Made by a program: the position numbers and the translations under genes
The notes under the pieces: generated by a model
The model's input: only the letters and a program-made list of their open reading frames with translations
Told to the model about the DNA's origin: nothing
The model's database searches: none
NCBI GenBank assembly: GCA_965223465.1
Contig: OZ245025.1
Span: 1 to 64,000, forward strand
Length of the DNA stretch: 64,000 nucleotides
Source of the DNA: JAAELZ01 sp965223465
GTDB lineage: Bacteria > Pseudomonadota > Gammaproteobacteria > Arenicellales > Poriferihabitantaceae
Direction: 5' to 3'
Shown: positions 37,257 through 52,200 of the stretch, piece after piece
Layout: every line of letters starts with the position of its first letter
How positions within the stretch are numbered: the stretch's first letter is position 1

Positions 37257-40200
37257 GGTATGAGCATTGTTAAGAGCAATACGATCAGTGATCCTGATGG
37301 TTCGGGAGATGTATCGGTTGGAGATGTGGTGACGTATACCTATACGGTAACGAACACGGGTAGTGCGACCTTAACGGGTGTGACGGTTACGGATGATCTG
37401 CTGGGAGCTGCGGTACTGAGTGATGTTGGAGCGGACGGTGTAGGGGTACTGGCGCCTGCGGCGGTTGAGACAGCGACATTGACGTATACGATCCAGGCAA
37501 GTGATCTGGGTACGAGTATTGTCAATATAGCGACAGCGGATAGTGATCAGACGGGTCCGGTGACGGACACCAATACGATTATAGTCCCGACGCCAGCGGA
37601 ACTGACGATGAGCAAGACGGTGGTAGCGTCGGTTGATGCATCGGGTGTGGTGACGGCGGTTTACACGATCGAGGTAAGCAATAGTGGTGGTGCATCGGGC
37701 AGTTATGATGTAACGGATACGATCACGGTACCGGCGGGTGTGACTGCGACGTTGACCAGCGGGCCGAGCTATAGTGGTGAGGCTGATGGTACGGATGGTA
37801 CACAACCCGGTACGTTTACGATTGCTGGTGGTACGATAGTGACGGGAGAGAGTCTGGCGTCGGGTGAGACTGAGAGCTGGACGTACACGTTGACGTACGA
37901 TGCGGATGTGACGGCGGTACCGGACGGTGGTTGTGATACGACCACGCCGGATGTAATCACGGTGGATAACTCAGCGTCGATTGATGGTGGAGTGACGAGC
38001 AGTGATGTGTGTGTTGAGGTACCGTTAGAGCCGGAACTGACGATGAGCAAGACGGTGGTAGCGTCGGTTGATGCATCGGGTGTGGTGACGGCGGTTTACA
38101 CGATCGAGGTAAGCAATAGTGGTGGTGCATCGGGCAGTTATGATGTAACGGATACGATCACGGTACCGGCGGGTGTGACTGCGACGTTGACCAGCGGGCC
38201 GAGCTATGGTGGTGAGGCTGATGGTACGGATGGTACACAACCCGGTACGTTTACGATTGCTGGTGGTACGATAGTGACGGGAGAGAGTCTGGCGTCGGGT
38301 GAGACTGAGAGCTGGACGTACACGTTGACGTACGATGCGGATGTGACGGCGGTACCGGACGGTGGTTGTGATACGACCACGCCGGATGTAATCACGGTGG
38401 ATAACTCAGCGTCGATTGATGGTGGAGTGACGAGCAGTGATGTGTGTGTTGAGGTACCGTTAGAGCCGGAACTGACGATGAGCAAGACGGTGGTAGCGTC
38501 GGTTGATGCATCGGGTGTGGTGACGGCGGTTTACACGATCGAGGTAAGCAATAGTGGTGGTGCATCGGGCAGTTATGATGTAACGGATACGATCACGGTA
38601 CCGGCGGGTGTGACTGCGACGTTGACCAGCGGGCCGAGCTATGGTGGTGAGGCTGATGGTACGGATGGTACACAACCCGGTACGTTTACGATTGCTGGTG
38701 GTACGATAGTGACGGGAGAGAGTCTGGCGTCGGGTGAGACTGAGAGCTGGACGTACACGTTGACGTACGATGCGGATGTGACGGCGGTACCGGACGGTGG
38801 TTGTGATACGACCACGCCGGATGTAATCACGGTGGATAACTCAGCGTCGATTGATGGTGGAGTGACGAGCAGTGATGTGTGTGTTGAGGTACCGTTAGAG
38901 CCGGAACTGACGATGAGCAAGACGGTGGTAGCGTCGGTTGATGCATCGGGTGTGGTGACGGCGGTTTACACGATCGAGGTAAGCAATAGTGGTGGTGCAT
39001 CGGGCAGTTATGATGTAACGGATACGATCACGGTACCGGCGGGTGTGACTGCGACGTTGACCAGCGGGCCGAGCTATGGTGGTGAGGCTGATGGTACGGA
39101 TGGTACACAACCCGGTACGTTTACGATTGCTGGTGGTACGATAGTGACGGGAGAGAGTCTGGCGTCGGGTGAGACTGAGAGCTGGACGTACACGTTGACG
39201 TACGATGCGGATGTGACGGCGGTACCGGACGGTGGTTGTGATACGACCACGCCGGATGTAATCACGGTGGATAACTCAGCGTCGATTGATGGTGGAGTGA
39301 CGAGCAGTGATGTGTGTGTTGAGGTACCGTTAGAGCCGGAACTGACGATGAGCAAGACGGTGGTAGCGTCGGTTGATGCATCGGGTGTGGTGACGGCGGT
39401 TTACACGATTGAGGTGAGCAATAGTGGTGGTGCATCGGGCAGTTATGATGTAACGGATACGATCACGGTACCGGCGGGTGTGACTGCGACGTTGACCAGC
39501 GGGCCGAGCTATGGTGGTGAGGCTGATGGTACGGATGGTACACAACCCGGTACGTTTACGATTGCTGGTGGTACGATAGTGACGGGAGAGAGTCTGGCGT
39601 CGGGTGAGACTGAGAGCTGGACGTACACGTTGACGTACGATGCGGATGTGACGGCGGTACCGGACGGTGGTTGTGATACGACCACGCCGGATGTAATCAC
39701 GGTGGATAACTCGGCGTCGATTGATGGTGGAGTGACGAGCAGTGATGTGTGTGTTGAGGTACCGTTAGAGCCGGAACTGACGATGAGCAAGACGGTGGTA
39801 GCGTCGGTTGATGCATCGGGTGTGGTGACGGCGGTTTACACGATTGAGGTAAGCAATAGTGGTGGTGCATCGGGCAGTTATGATGTAACGGATACGATCA
39901 CGGTACCGGCGGGTGTGACTGCGACGTTGACCAGCGGGCCGAGCTATGGTGGTGAGGCTGATGGTACGGATGGTACACAACCCGGTACGTTTACGATTTC
40001 TGGTGGTACGATAGTGACGGGAGAGAGTCTGGCGTCGGGTGAGACTGAGAGCTGGACGTACACGTTGACGTACGATGCGGATGTGACGGCGGTACCGGAC
40101 GGTGGTTGTGATACGACCACGCCGGATGTAATCACGGTGGATAACTCGGCGTCGATTGATGGTGGAGTGACGAGCAGTGATGTGTGTGTTGAGGTACCGT

Positions 40201-43200
40201 TAGAGCCGGAACTGACGATGAGCAAGACGGTGGTGGCGTCGGTTGATGCATCGGGTGTGGTGACGGCGGTTTACACGATCGAGGTAAGCAATAGTGGTGG
40301 TGCATCGGGCAGTTATGATGTAACGGATACGATCACGGTACCGGCGGGTGTGACTGCGACGTTGACCAGCGGGCCGAGCTATGGTGGTGAGGCTGATGGT
40401 ACGGATGGTACACAACCCGGTACGTTTACGATTGCTGGTGGTACGATAGTGACGGGAGAGAGTCTGGCGTCGGGTGAGACTGAGAGCTGGACGTACACGT
40501 TGACGTACGATGCGGATGTGACGGCGGTACCGGACGGTGGTTGTGATACGACCACGCCGGATGTAATCACGGTGGATAACTCGGCGTCGATTGATGGTGG
40601 AGTGACGAGCAGTGATGTGTGTGTTGAGGTACCGTTAGAGCCGGAACTGACGATGAGCAAGACGGTGGTAGCGTCGGTTGATGCATCGGGTGTGGTGACG
40701 GCGGTTTACACGATCGAGGTAAGCAATAGTGGTGGTGCATCGGGCAGTTATGATGTAACGGATACGATCACGGTACCGGCGGGTGTGACTGCGACGTTGA
40801 CCAGCGGGCCGAGCTATGGTGGTGAGGCTGATGGTACGGATGGTACACAACCCGGTACGTTTACGATTGCTGGTGGTACGATAGTGACGGGAGAGAGTCT
40901 GGCGTCGGGTGAGACTGAGAGCTGGACGTACACGTTGACGTACGATGCGGATGTGACGGCGGTACCGGACGGTGGTTGTGATACGACCACGCCGGATGTA
41001 ATCACGGTGGATAACTCAGCGTCGATTGATGGTGGAGTGACGAGCAGTGATGTGTGTGTTGAGGTACCGTTAGAGCCGGAACTGACGATGAGCAAGACGG
41101 TGGTAGCGTCGGTTGATGCATCGGGTGTGGTGACGGCGGTTTACACGATTGAGGTAAGCAATAGTGGTGGTGCATCGGGCAGTTATGATGTAACGGATAC
41201 GATCACGGTACCGGCGGGTGTGACTGCGACGTTGACCAGCGGGCCGAGCTATGGTGGTGAGGCTGATGGTACGGATGGTACACAACCCGGTACGTTTACG
41301 ATTTCTGGTGGTACGATAGTGACGGGAGAGAGTCTGGCGTCGGGTGAGACTGAGAGCTGGACGTACACGTTGACGTACGATGCGGATGTGACGGCGGTAC
41401 CGGACGGTGGTTGTGATACGACCACGCCGGATGTAATCACGGTGGATAACTCGGCGTCGATTGATGGTGGAGTGACGAGCAGTGATGTGTGTGTTGAGGT
41501 ACCGTTAGAGCCGGAACTGACGATGAGCAAGACGGTGGTGGCGTCGGTTGATGCATCGGGTGTGGTGACGGCGGTTTACACGATCGAGGTAAGCAATAGT
41601 GGTGGTGCATCGGGCAGTTATGATGTAACGGATACGATCACGGTACCGGCGGGTGTGACTGCGACGTTGACCAGCGGGCCGAGCTATGGTGGTGAGGCTG
41701 ATGGTACGGATGGTACACAACCCGGTACGTTTACGATTGCTGGTGGTACGATAGTGACGGGAGAGAGTCTGGCGTCGGGTGAGACTGAGAGCTGGACGTA
41801 CACGTTGACGTACGATGCGGATGTGACGGCGGTACCGGACGGTGGTTGTGATACGACCACGCCGGATGTAATCACGGTGGATAACTCGGCGTCGATTGAT
41901 GGTGGAGTGACGAGCAGTGATGTGTGTGTTGAGGTACCGTTAGAGCCGGAACTGACGATGAGCAAGACGGTGGTAGCGTCGGTTGATGCATCGGGTGTGG
42001 TGACGGCGGTTTACACGATCGAGGTAAGCAATAGTGGTGGTGCATCGGGCAGTTATGATGTAACGGATACGATCACGGTACCGGCGGGTGTGACTGCGAC
42101 GTTGACCAGCGGGCCGAGCTATGGTGGTGAGGCTGATGGTACGGATGGTACACAACCCGGTACGTTTACGATTGCTGGTGGTACGATAGTGACGGGAGAG
42201 AGTCTGGCGTCGGGTGAGACTGAGAGCTGGACGTACACGTTGACGTACGATGCGGATGTGACGGCGGTACCGGACGGTGGCTGTGATACGACCACGCCGG
42301 ATGTAATCACGGTGGATAACTCAGCGTCGATTGATGGTGGAGTGACGAGCAGTGATGTGTGTGTTGAGGTACCGTTAGAGCCGGAACTGACGATGAGCAA
42401 GACGGTGGTAGCGTCGGTTGATGCATCGGGTGTGGTGACGGCGGTTTACACGATCGAGGTAAGCAATAGTGGTGGTGCATCGGGCAGTTATGATGTAACG
42501 GATACGATCACGGTACCGGCGGGTGTGACTGCGACGTTGACCAGCGGGCCGAGCTATGGTGGTGAGGCTGATGGTACGGATGGTACACAACCCGGTACGT
42601 TTACGATTGCTGGTGGTACGATAGTGACGGGAGAGAGTCTGGCGTCGGGTGAGACTGAGAGCTGGACGTACACGTTGACGTACGATGCGGATGTGACGGC
42701 GGTACCGGACGGTGGTTGTGATACGACCACGCCGGATGTAATCACGGTGGATAACTCAGCGTCGATTGATGGTGGAGTGACGAGCAGTGATGTGTGTGTT
42801 GAGGTACCGTTAGAGCCGGAACTGACGATGAGCAAGACGGTGGTAGCGTCGGTTGATGCATCGGGTGTGGTGACGGCGGTTTACACGATCGAGGTAAGCA
42901 ATAGTGGTGGTGCATCGGGCAGTTATGATGTAACGGATACGATCACGGTACCGGCGGGTGTGACTGCGACGTTGACCAGCGGGCCGAGCTATAGTGGTGA
43001 GGCTGATGGTACGGATGGTACACAACCCGGTACGTTTACGATTGCTGGTGGTACGATAGTGACGGGAGAGAGTCTGGCGTCGGGTGAGACTGAGAGCTGG
43101 ACGTACACGTTGACGTACGATGCGGATGTGACGGCGGTACCGGACGGTGGTTGTGATACGACCACGCCGGATGTAATCACGGTGGATAACTCAGCGTCGA

Positions 43201-46200
43201 TTGATGGTGGAGTGACGAGCAGTGATGTGTGTGTTGAGGTACCGTTAGAGCCGGAACTGACGATGAGCAAGACGGTGGTAGCGTCGGTTGATGCATCGGG
43301 TGTGGTGACGGCGGTTTACACGATCGAGGTAAGCAATAGTGGTGGTGCATCGGGCAGTTATGATGTAACGGATACGATCACGGTACCGGCGGGTGTGACT
43401 GCGACGTTGACCAGCGGGCCGAGCTATGGTGGTGAGGCTGATGGTACGGATGGTACACAACCCGGTACGTTTACGATTGCTGGTGGTACGATAGTGACGG
43501 GAGAGAGTCTGGCGTCGGGTGAGACTGAGAGCTGGACGTACACGTTGACGTACGATGCGGATGTGACGGCGGTACCGGACGGTGGTTGTGATACGACCAC
43601 GCCGGATGTAATCACGGTGGATAACTCGGCGTCGATTGATGGTGGAGTGACGAGCAGTGATGTGTGTGTTGAGGTACCGTTAGAGCCGGAACTGACGATG
43701 AGCAAGACGGTGGTAGCGTCGGTTGATGCATCGGGTGTGGTGACGGCGGTTTACACGATCGAGGTAAGCAATAGTGGTGGTGCATCGGGCAGTTATGATG
43801 TAACGGATACGATCACGGTACCGGCGGGTGTGACTGCGACGTTGACCAGCGGGCCGAGCTATGGTGGTGAGGCTGATGGTACGGATGGTACACAACCCGG
43901 TACGTTTACGATTGCTGGTGGTACGATAGTGACGGGAGAGAGTCTGGCGTCGGGTGAGACTGAGAGCTGGACGTACACGTTGACGTACGATGCGGATGTG
44001 ACGGCGGTACCGGACGGTGGTTGTGATACGACCACGCCGGATGTAATCACGGTGGATAACTCAGCGTCGATTGATGGTGGAGTGACGAGCAGTGATGTGT
44101 GTGTTGAGGTACCGTTAGAGCCGGAACTGACGATGAGCAAGACGGTGGTAGCGTCGGTTGATGCATCGGGTGTGGTGACGGCGGTTTACACGATCGAGGT
44201 AAGCAATAGTGGTGGTGCATCGGGCAGTTATGATGTAACGGATACGATCACGGTACCGGCGGGTGTGACTGCGACGTTGACCAGCGGGCCGAGCTATGGT
44301 GGTGAGGCTGATGGTACGGATGGTACACAACCCGGTACGTTTACGATTGCTGGTGGTACGATAGTGACGGGAGAGAGTCTGGCGTCGGGTGAGACTGAGA
44401 GCTGGACGTACACGTTGACGTACGATGCGGATGTGACGGCGGTACCGGACGGTGGTTGTGATACGACCACGCCGGATGTAATCACGGTGGATAACTCAGC
44501 GTCGATTGATGGTGGAGTGACGAGCAGTGATGTGTGTGTTGAGGTACCGTTAGAGCCGGAACTGACGATGAGCAAGACGGTGGTAGCGTCGGTTGATGCA
44601 TCGGGTGTGGTGACGGCGGTTTACACGATTGAGGTGAGCAATAGTGGTGGTGCATCGGGCAGTTATGATGTAACGGATACGATCACGGTACCGGCGGGTG
44701 TGACTGCGACGTTGACCAGCGGGCCGAGCTATGGTGGTGAGGCTGATGGTACGGATGGTACACAACCCGGTACGTTTACGATTGCTGGTGGTACGATAGT
44801 GACGGGAGAGAGTCTGGCGTCGGGTGAGACTGAGAGCTGGACGTACACGTTGACGTACGATGCGGATGTGACGGCGGTACCGGACGGTGGTTGTGATACG
44901 ACCACGCCGGATGTAATCACGGTGGATAACTCGGCGTCGATTGATGGTGGAGTGACGAGCAGTGATGTGTGTGTTGAGGTACCGTTAGAGCCGGAACTGA
45001 CGATGAGCAAGACGGTGGTAGCGTCGGTTGATGCATCGGGTGTGGTGACGGCGGTTTACACGATCGAGGTAAGCAATAGTGGTGGTGCATCGGGCAGTTA
45101 TGATGTAACGGATACGATCACGGTACCGGCGGGTGTGACTGCGACGTTGACCAGCGGGCCGAGCTATAGTGGTGAGGCTGATGGTACGGATGGTACACAA
45201 CCCGGTACGTTTACGATTGCTGGTGGTACGATAGTGATGGGAGAGAGTCTGGCGTCGGGTGAGACTGAGAGCTGGACGTACACGTTGACGTACGATGCGG
45301 ATGTGACGGCGGTACCGGACGGTGGTTGTGATACGACCACGCCGGATGTAATCACGGTGGATAACTCAGCGTCGATTGATGGTGGAGTGACGAGCAGTGA
45401 TGTGTGTGTTGAGGTACCGTTAGAGCCGGAACTGACGATGAGCAAGACGGTGGTGGCGTCGGTTGATGCATCGGGTGTGGTGACGGCGGTTTACACGATC
45501 GAGGTAAGCAATAGTGGTGGTGCATCGGGCAGTTATGATGTAACGGATACGATCACGGTACCGGCGGGTGTGACTGCGACGTTGACCAGCGGGCCGAGCT
45601 ATGGTGGTGAGGCTGATGGTACGGATGGTACACAACCCGGTACGTTTACGATTGCTGGTGGTACGATAGTGACGGGAGAGAGTCTGGCGTCGGGTGAGAC
45701 TGAGAGCTGGACGTACACGTTGACGTACGATGCGGATGTGACGGCGGTACCGGACGGTGGTTGTGATACGACCACGCCGGATGTAATCACGGTGGATAAC
45801 TCGGCGTCGATTGATGGTGGAGTGACGAGCAGTGATGTGTGTGTTGAGGTACCGTTAGAGCCGGAACTGACGATGAGCAAGACGGTGGTAGCGTCGGTTG
45901 ATGCATCGGGTGTGGTGACGGCGGTTTACACGATCGAGGTAAGCAATAGTGGTGGTGCATCGGGCAGTTATGATGTAACGGATACGATCACGGTACCGGC
46001 GGGTGTGACTGCGACGTTGACCAGCGGGCCGAGCTATGGTGGTGAGGCTGATGGTACGGATGGTACACAACCCGGTACGTTTACGATTGCTGGTGGTACG
46101 ATAGTGACGGGAGAGAGTCTGGCGTCGGGTGAGACTGAGAGCTGGACGTACACGTTGACGTACGATGCGGATGTGACGGCGGTACCGGACGGTGGTTGTG

Positions 46201-49200
46201 ATACGACCACGCCGGATGTAATCACGGTGGATAACTCAGCGTCGATTGATGGTGGAGTGACGAGCAGTGATGTGTGTGTTGAGGTACCGTTAGAGCCGGA
46301 ACTGACGATGAGCAAGACGGTGGTAGCGTCGGTTGATGCATCGGGTGTGGTGACGGCGGTTTACACGATCGAGGTAAGCAATAGTGGTGGTGCATCGGGC
46401 AGTTATGATGTAACGGATACGATCACGGTACCGGCGGGTGTGACTGCGACGTTGACCAGCGGGCCGAGCTATGGTGGTGAGGCTGATGGTACGGATGGTA
46501 CACAACCCGGTACGTTTACGATTGCTGGTGGTACGATAGTGACGGGAGAGAGTCTGGCGTCGGGTGAGACTGAGAGCTGGACGTACACGTTGACGTACGA
46601 TGCGGATGTGACGGCGGTACCGGACGGTGGTTGTGATACGACCACGCCGGATGTAATCACGGTGGATAACTCAGCGTCGATTGATGGTGGAGTGACGAGC
46701 AGTGATGTGTGTGTTGAGGTACCGTTAGAGCCGGAACTGACGATGAGCAAGACGGTGGTGGCGTCGGTTGATGCATCGGGTGTGGTGACGGCGGTTTACA
46801 CGATCGAGGTAAGCAATAGTGGTGGTGCATCGGGCAGTTATGATGTAACGGATACGATCACGGTACCGGCGGGTGTGACTGCGACGTTGACCAGCGGGCC
46901 GAGCTATGGTGGTGAGGCTGATGGTACGGATGGTACACAACCCGGTACGTTTACGATTGCTGGTGGTACGATAGTGACGGGAGAGAGTCTGGCGTCGGGT
47001 GAGACTGAGAGCTGGACGTACACGTTGACGTACGATGCGGATGTGACGGCGGTACCGGACGGTGGTTGTGATACGACCACGCCGGATGTAATCACGGTGG
47101 ATAACTCAGCGTCGATTGATGGTGGAGTGACGAGCAGTGATGTGTGTGTTGAGGTACCGTTAGAGCCGGAACTGACGATGAGCAAGACGGTGGTAGCGTC
47201 GGTTGATGCATCGGGTGTGGTGACGGCGGTTTACACGATTGAGGTGAGCAATAGTGGTGGTGCATCGGGCAGTTATGATGTAACGGATACGATCACGGTA
47301 CCGGCGGGTGTGACTGCGACGTTGACCAGCGGGCCGAGCTATGGTGGTGAGGCTGATGGTACGGATGGTACACAACCCGGTACGTTTACGATTGCTGGTG
47401 GTACGATAGTGACGGGAGAGAGTCTGGCGTCGGGTGAGACTGAGAGCTGGACGTACACGTTGACGTACGATGCGGATGTGACGGCGGTACCGGACGGTGG
47501 TTGTGATACGACCACGCCGGATGTAATCACGGTGGATAACTCAGCGTCGATTGATGGTGGAGTGACGAGCAGTGATGTGTGTGTTGAGGTACCGTTAGAG
47601 CCGGAACTGACGATGAGCAAGACGGTGGTAGCGTCGGTTGATGCATCGGGTGTGGTGACGGCGGTTTACACGATTGAGGTAAGCAATAGTGGTGGTGCAT
47701 CGGGCAGTTATGATGTAACGGATACGATCACGGTACCGGCGGGTGTGACTGCGACGTTGACCAGCGGGCCGAGCTATGGTGGTGAGGCTGATGGTACGGA
47801 TGGTACACAACCCGGTACGTTTACGATTTCTGGTGGTACGATAGTGACGGGAGAGAGTCTGGCGTCGGGTGAGACTGAGAGCTGGACGTACACGTTGACG
47901 TACGATGCGGATGTGACGGCGGTACCGGACGGTGGTTGTGATACGACCACGCCGGATGTAATCACGGTGGATAACTCAGCGTCGATTGATGGTGGAGTGA
48001 CGAGCAGTGATGTGTGTGTGAACGTGCCGACACCGGCGGAGGCTTTTCTAGGTGATACTGTTTGGCATGATCTTAATGGCGATGGTATACAAGATCCTAC
48101 AGAAACAGGAATAGAAGGCATACTGGTTAACTTACTAGATACCGCAGGAGTCATTGTGAATACGGTCGCGACTGATGCAAATGGTGACTACCAGTTTACG
48201 GGCATAACACCTGGGGACTATGTCGTAGAGTTTGTGCCTACTGACGGTTATAATTTTAGCGAGGCAGATCAAGGTACAGATGATACGCTAGATAGTGATG
48301 CAGATACTATGACCGGGCGTACACAGCTGATTACTTTACTCCCTGGGGAAAACAATCAAACTATTGATGCGGGCTTGTATCAAGGTGCTGTGATTGGTGA
48401 TCGTATATGGAACGATCTTGATGGTGATGGATTACAAGATGCTGACGAAGATCCGATAAGCAATGTGAGAGTTATTTTGTACGACGAAAATGGATTGGAA
48501 ATAGGGTCATTAGTTACTGGTGAAGATGGTCGTTATGTCTTTGATGGACTGATACCGGGTACTTACAGTGTAGCAGTAGATCCTACATCGTTACCTCCTG
48601 GCCTGGTACAAACTTATGATGAAAATGGTTCACTTGATAATAATTCTGGCCCAATTGTAGTGACTTCAGGAGAAGACCATGATAGCGCAGATTTTGGTTA
48701 TCAATTTAATGGTGTGATCGGTGATACAATTTGGGTTGATCAAAATCAAGACGGTAATATAGATAGTGGTGAAGGACGTATAGTAGGTGTTCCCGTGGCT
48801 CTATATGAAGGCTCGGTATTGATAGATTCAACCATTACAGATGCAAGTGGTCAGTATTTGTTTACCGGCCTGGCAAGTGGTGGTAATTATCGTGTGGTGG
48901 TTAATCCAGATAGCAGTGGTATGGGACAACCACCGGCGGGATATAGCGCACATCCTCTGGGTGACCCAGACGTTAAAGCTGGCGTTACTGTCAACCCAGA
49001 TAACCAGACAACGGTATTACTGACAGCTGGTGGTAGTGATTTGAATGCAGATTTTGGCTACCATCTTCCAAGTCCGATCGTACTAGGTGGTACTATTTTT
49101 GAAGATATTAATGCTGATGGTGTATTGGATGGTGGAGATGCAGATATCGAGGGTGTATCGGTATCGCTTTATGATAATGCTACTGGTGACTTTATCACCT

Positions 49201-52200
49201 CCGTGTTTACTGACGAAAATGGCGAATATTCTTTTGTTGGGGTCAGCCCAAATACGGAGTATCGAGTTGTGGTGCAAGACCCAAGTGGTGTTCTAACGGG
49301 CATGAATCAAACATCGATGCCAGATAATAATAACGATGGTGGCCAACCTGGTGATAGTGGAAACGAGAATGTGGTGTTTATTACAAATACGAGTAACCTC
49401 AATCAGGATTTTGGATATCACGAAAGTAGTGTAAATACGGGTAGCGGTGTTATTGGTGGTAATGTATTTTTTGATAGTAATCAAAACGACATATTAGATA
49501 GCGGTGAAGGCGTAAGCAATACGACAGTGAGCCTATGGGTTACAGCTGATCCGTCAAATCCAAATTTCGTGCCACATATTGTGGCCACGGAGTTGACCGA
49601 TGAAAATGGCGCCTACATCTTTACTGGACTAGACACAAATGACGTTACCTATGAGGTCAGAGTCGATACTAACACCCTACCGAACAACGGTACAGGTTGG
49701 ACAAACTCAGTTGACCCAGATGGAAATAGCGATAGTCAAACCGAGATAACCCTCACCACAGCATCGCCGGTAAGCCTGGATGAGAATTTTGGTTACACCA
49801 GTAGTGATGGCGGAATCATCTCCGGAACCATATGGGAAGATGAAGATGAAAGCGGGGTGCTTGAGCCTGATGAAACTCGGCGCATAGAAGGTGTATCAGT
49901 CGAACTTAGAGATGCCGACGGAAATCTAGTGGCCACTGCGCTTACAGACGCAAATGGTAATTATAGTTTTGACAATCTCGCGTTTGGAGATTATACCGTG
50001 ACGGTAACGGATGTGTATAACAAGACCAATGGATACCATCATACTGATGGAACCCCAGGGCTGGATAATAACAGCCAAAACGACAATTACTATTCGGTCA
50101 CAATTGACGCGGCGAACCCAACCAATAACACCGCAGATTTTGGTTATCGATCATCTACTACTGTACCCATCACGCTGGCTTCGTTCGTAGCCATGCCAGG
50201 CAGCGGGTTTGGTCAAGTCGTTTTCACTTGGTCTACTGAGACCGAAGTGGGCAATATAGGGTTTAGAATTTTTGCCAATATAGATGGCATCTGGGTTGAG
50301 GCAAGTGATGAGTTACTGCCTGCCGCAGGTGATTCGGTAACACTGGAATCTTATGAATACGTAGCTAATGGGATGGACAAAGCCAGCGAATTTGTGCTGG
50401 TTGATGTTGATATATACGGAAATCAAGTATTGCATGGTCCGTTTACACTGGGTCAAACACATGGCGCGGTGGATAAAGCGGCTGAAGCACGTCGTGCACT
50501 ATCTGCGGACGAGTTTGGTGCAAAATTGACACTACCAAGTAAAGCTCGATCTGAACTCAAGTCCAAGCCCGATGCAGATGCGCGTGAGGCCAGAAAGCAA
50601 AGAGAAGCAGAAGCGTATAAGCGTAAATTGAAGCAACGTTTAAAGCGTCCGTTATCCAGCCTGGGTGCGAGTATTGGGGGGTGGATTCTTAATGCGCTCG
50701 TCAGCACTGCGGCGGCAGACACATTCACCGTAGCAGATTTTGAAGTTAACCAAACAGGGGTGTATGAAGTCACTCAATCAACCCTACAGCAAAGTGGTGT
50801 GGACATCGAAGGGGTCGATATAGAGGAGCTGAGTCTGAGCAACGGCGGCAGCCTAGTACCAATGGAAATTCTGGATGATGGTGATGGGTTGTTCAACGGT
50901 AGTGATGCAATTAGATTTATTGGTGAAGAGTTGGATACGTTATATACTGATACCAATGTGTATAAATTGGCTTTGGATGATGAGCGTCGGACAATGGGTA
51001 CTTCAAACTTGCCTATTCCTGGCGGAGCCTCAGCGCCATATCACGTTAAAACGGTCGAATATGCACCACAAAATCTATATTCGCTGACATCCCCAGCAGG
51101 TGACCCCTGGTATGCTGATAAACTCCTTGCGCTGAAATCTGGTACCTCAAAGATAGTAAACTTAAACCCTGAGGGGATTATCAGTGGCGTTATCGGTCCC
51201 CAGCTTACCGTTAAGTTGTGGGGTGGTAGCGATTTAGCTGGAGATGCGATTGCAGACCCAGATCACCATGTTCGTATCTTCGCCAATGGTGCGCTAGTCG
51301 GCAATTTACAGTTTGATGGTGTCGTTGAGCAACAGTTGAACACGACACTTGGTGCATCATCCATTACGAGTAATCTTGCGGTCGAAGTCGAAGTTCCGCT
51401 CGATAATGGCTATATTTTTGATCTGGTCAATCTAGAATCTATTTCGCTCGATTATCCAAGTGGGTTTATTGCAAGTGATAATCTGCTGAGCTTCAACTCG
51501 CATTGGCCCAAATATCGAATTGGGGGTTTTAATAGCGCAGATATTGCCGTTTACGCAAAATCGGACGACGGCTCGGTAACGAGAATAGAAGGTGTATTAT
51601 CGAGCGGAAATTGTTCAGCGAGTTCGGCCAGCTGCGAGGCGCTGTTCGCCGGAATTACGGGCGAAGCGCAATATTATGCGGTGGCGCCAATGGGTATGTT
51701 AAGTCCGGCGATACAGATACCGATTCAGCAAGAGAGTATCAATCATACCGCCGAAGCATTGGTAATTTCGCATCCTGATTTCATTGGCTTGACGGACAAC
51801 GCGCTGGAGCAATACGTATCGAATTTGTCAGCACAGATGAATGGTGCCGAATTAGTTGATGTTCGACAAATATACGCGCATTACGCAGGTGGTGTATTTG
51901 ATGCTAATGCCATCCATGCCTATATTAAAGATCAGTATGCGCGTGGTACTCGCCATGTACTGCTGGTGGGTAGTGACAGCTATGATTACCGGAATTATCT
52001 TGGCCAGGGTGCACATAGTTTTATCCCATCTTTATACCGGCAAACTGATCAGACGATTCATTATAGTCCGGTGGATGCTAAGTATGCAGACGTCGATGAT
52101 GATGATGTGCCCGATTTGGTTATTGCACGGTTACCGGTGCAGACGCCGGCACAATTACGTGATTTACTGACTAAAAGAGCAGACTATCTAAGCCGCAACT

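Noticed and set aside
29384..48038. CRISPR-like or satellite-type tandem array
   Set aside because: Units are 327 and 435 bp, have no spacers, are multiples of three and encode a continuous beta-sandwich protein frame.
37371..48154. Dozens of 71- and 93-codon open frames on the minus strand, repeated every 435 bp
   Set aside because: They are shadows of the 24-copy plus-strand array; low-complexity composition, no ribosome binding sites and exact periodicity with the coding repeats.
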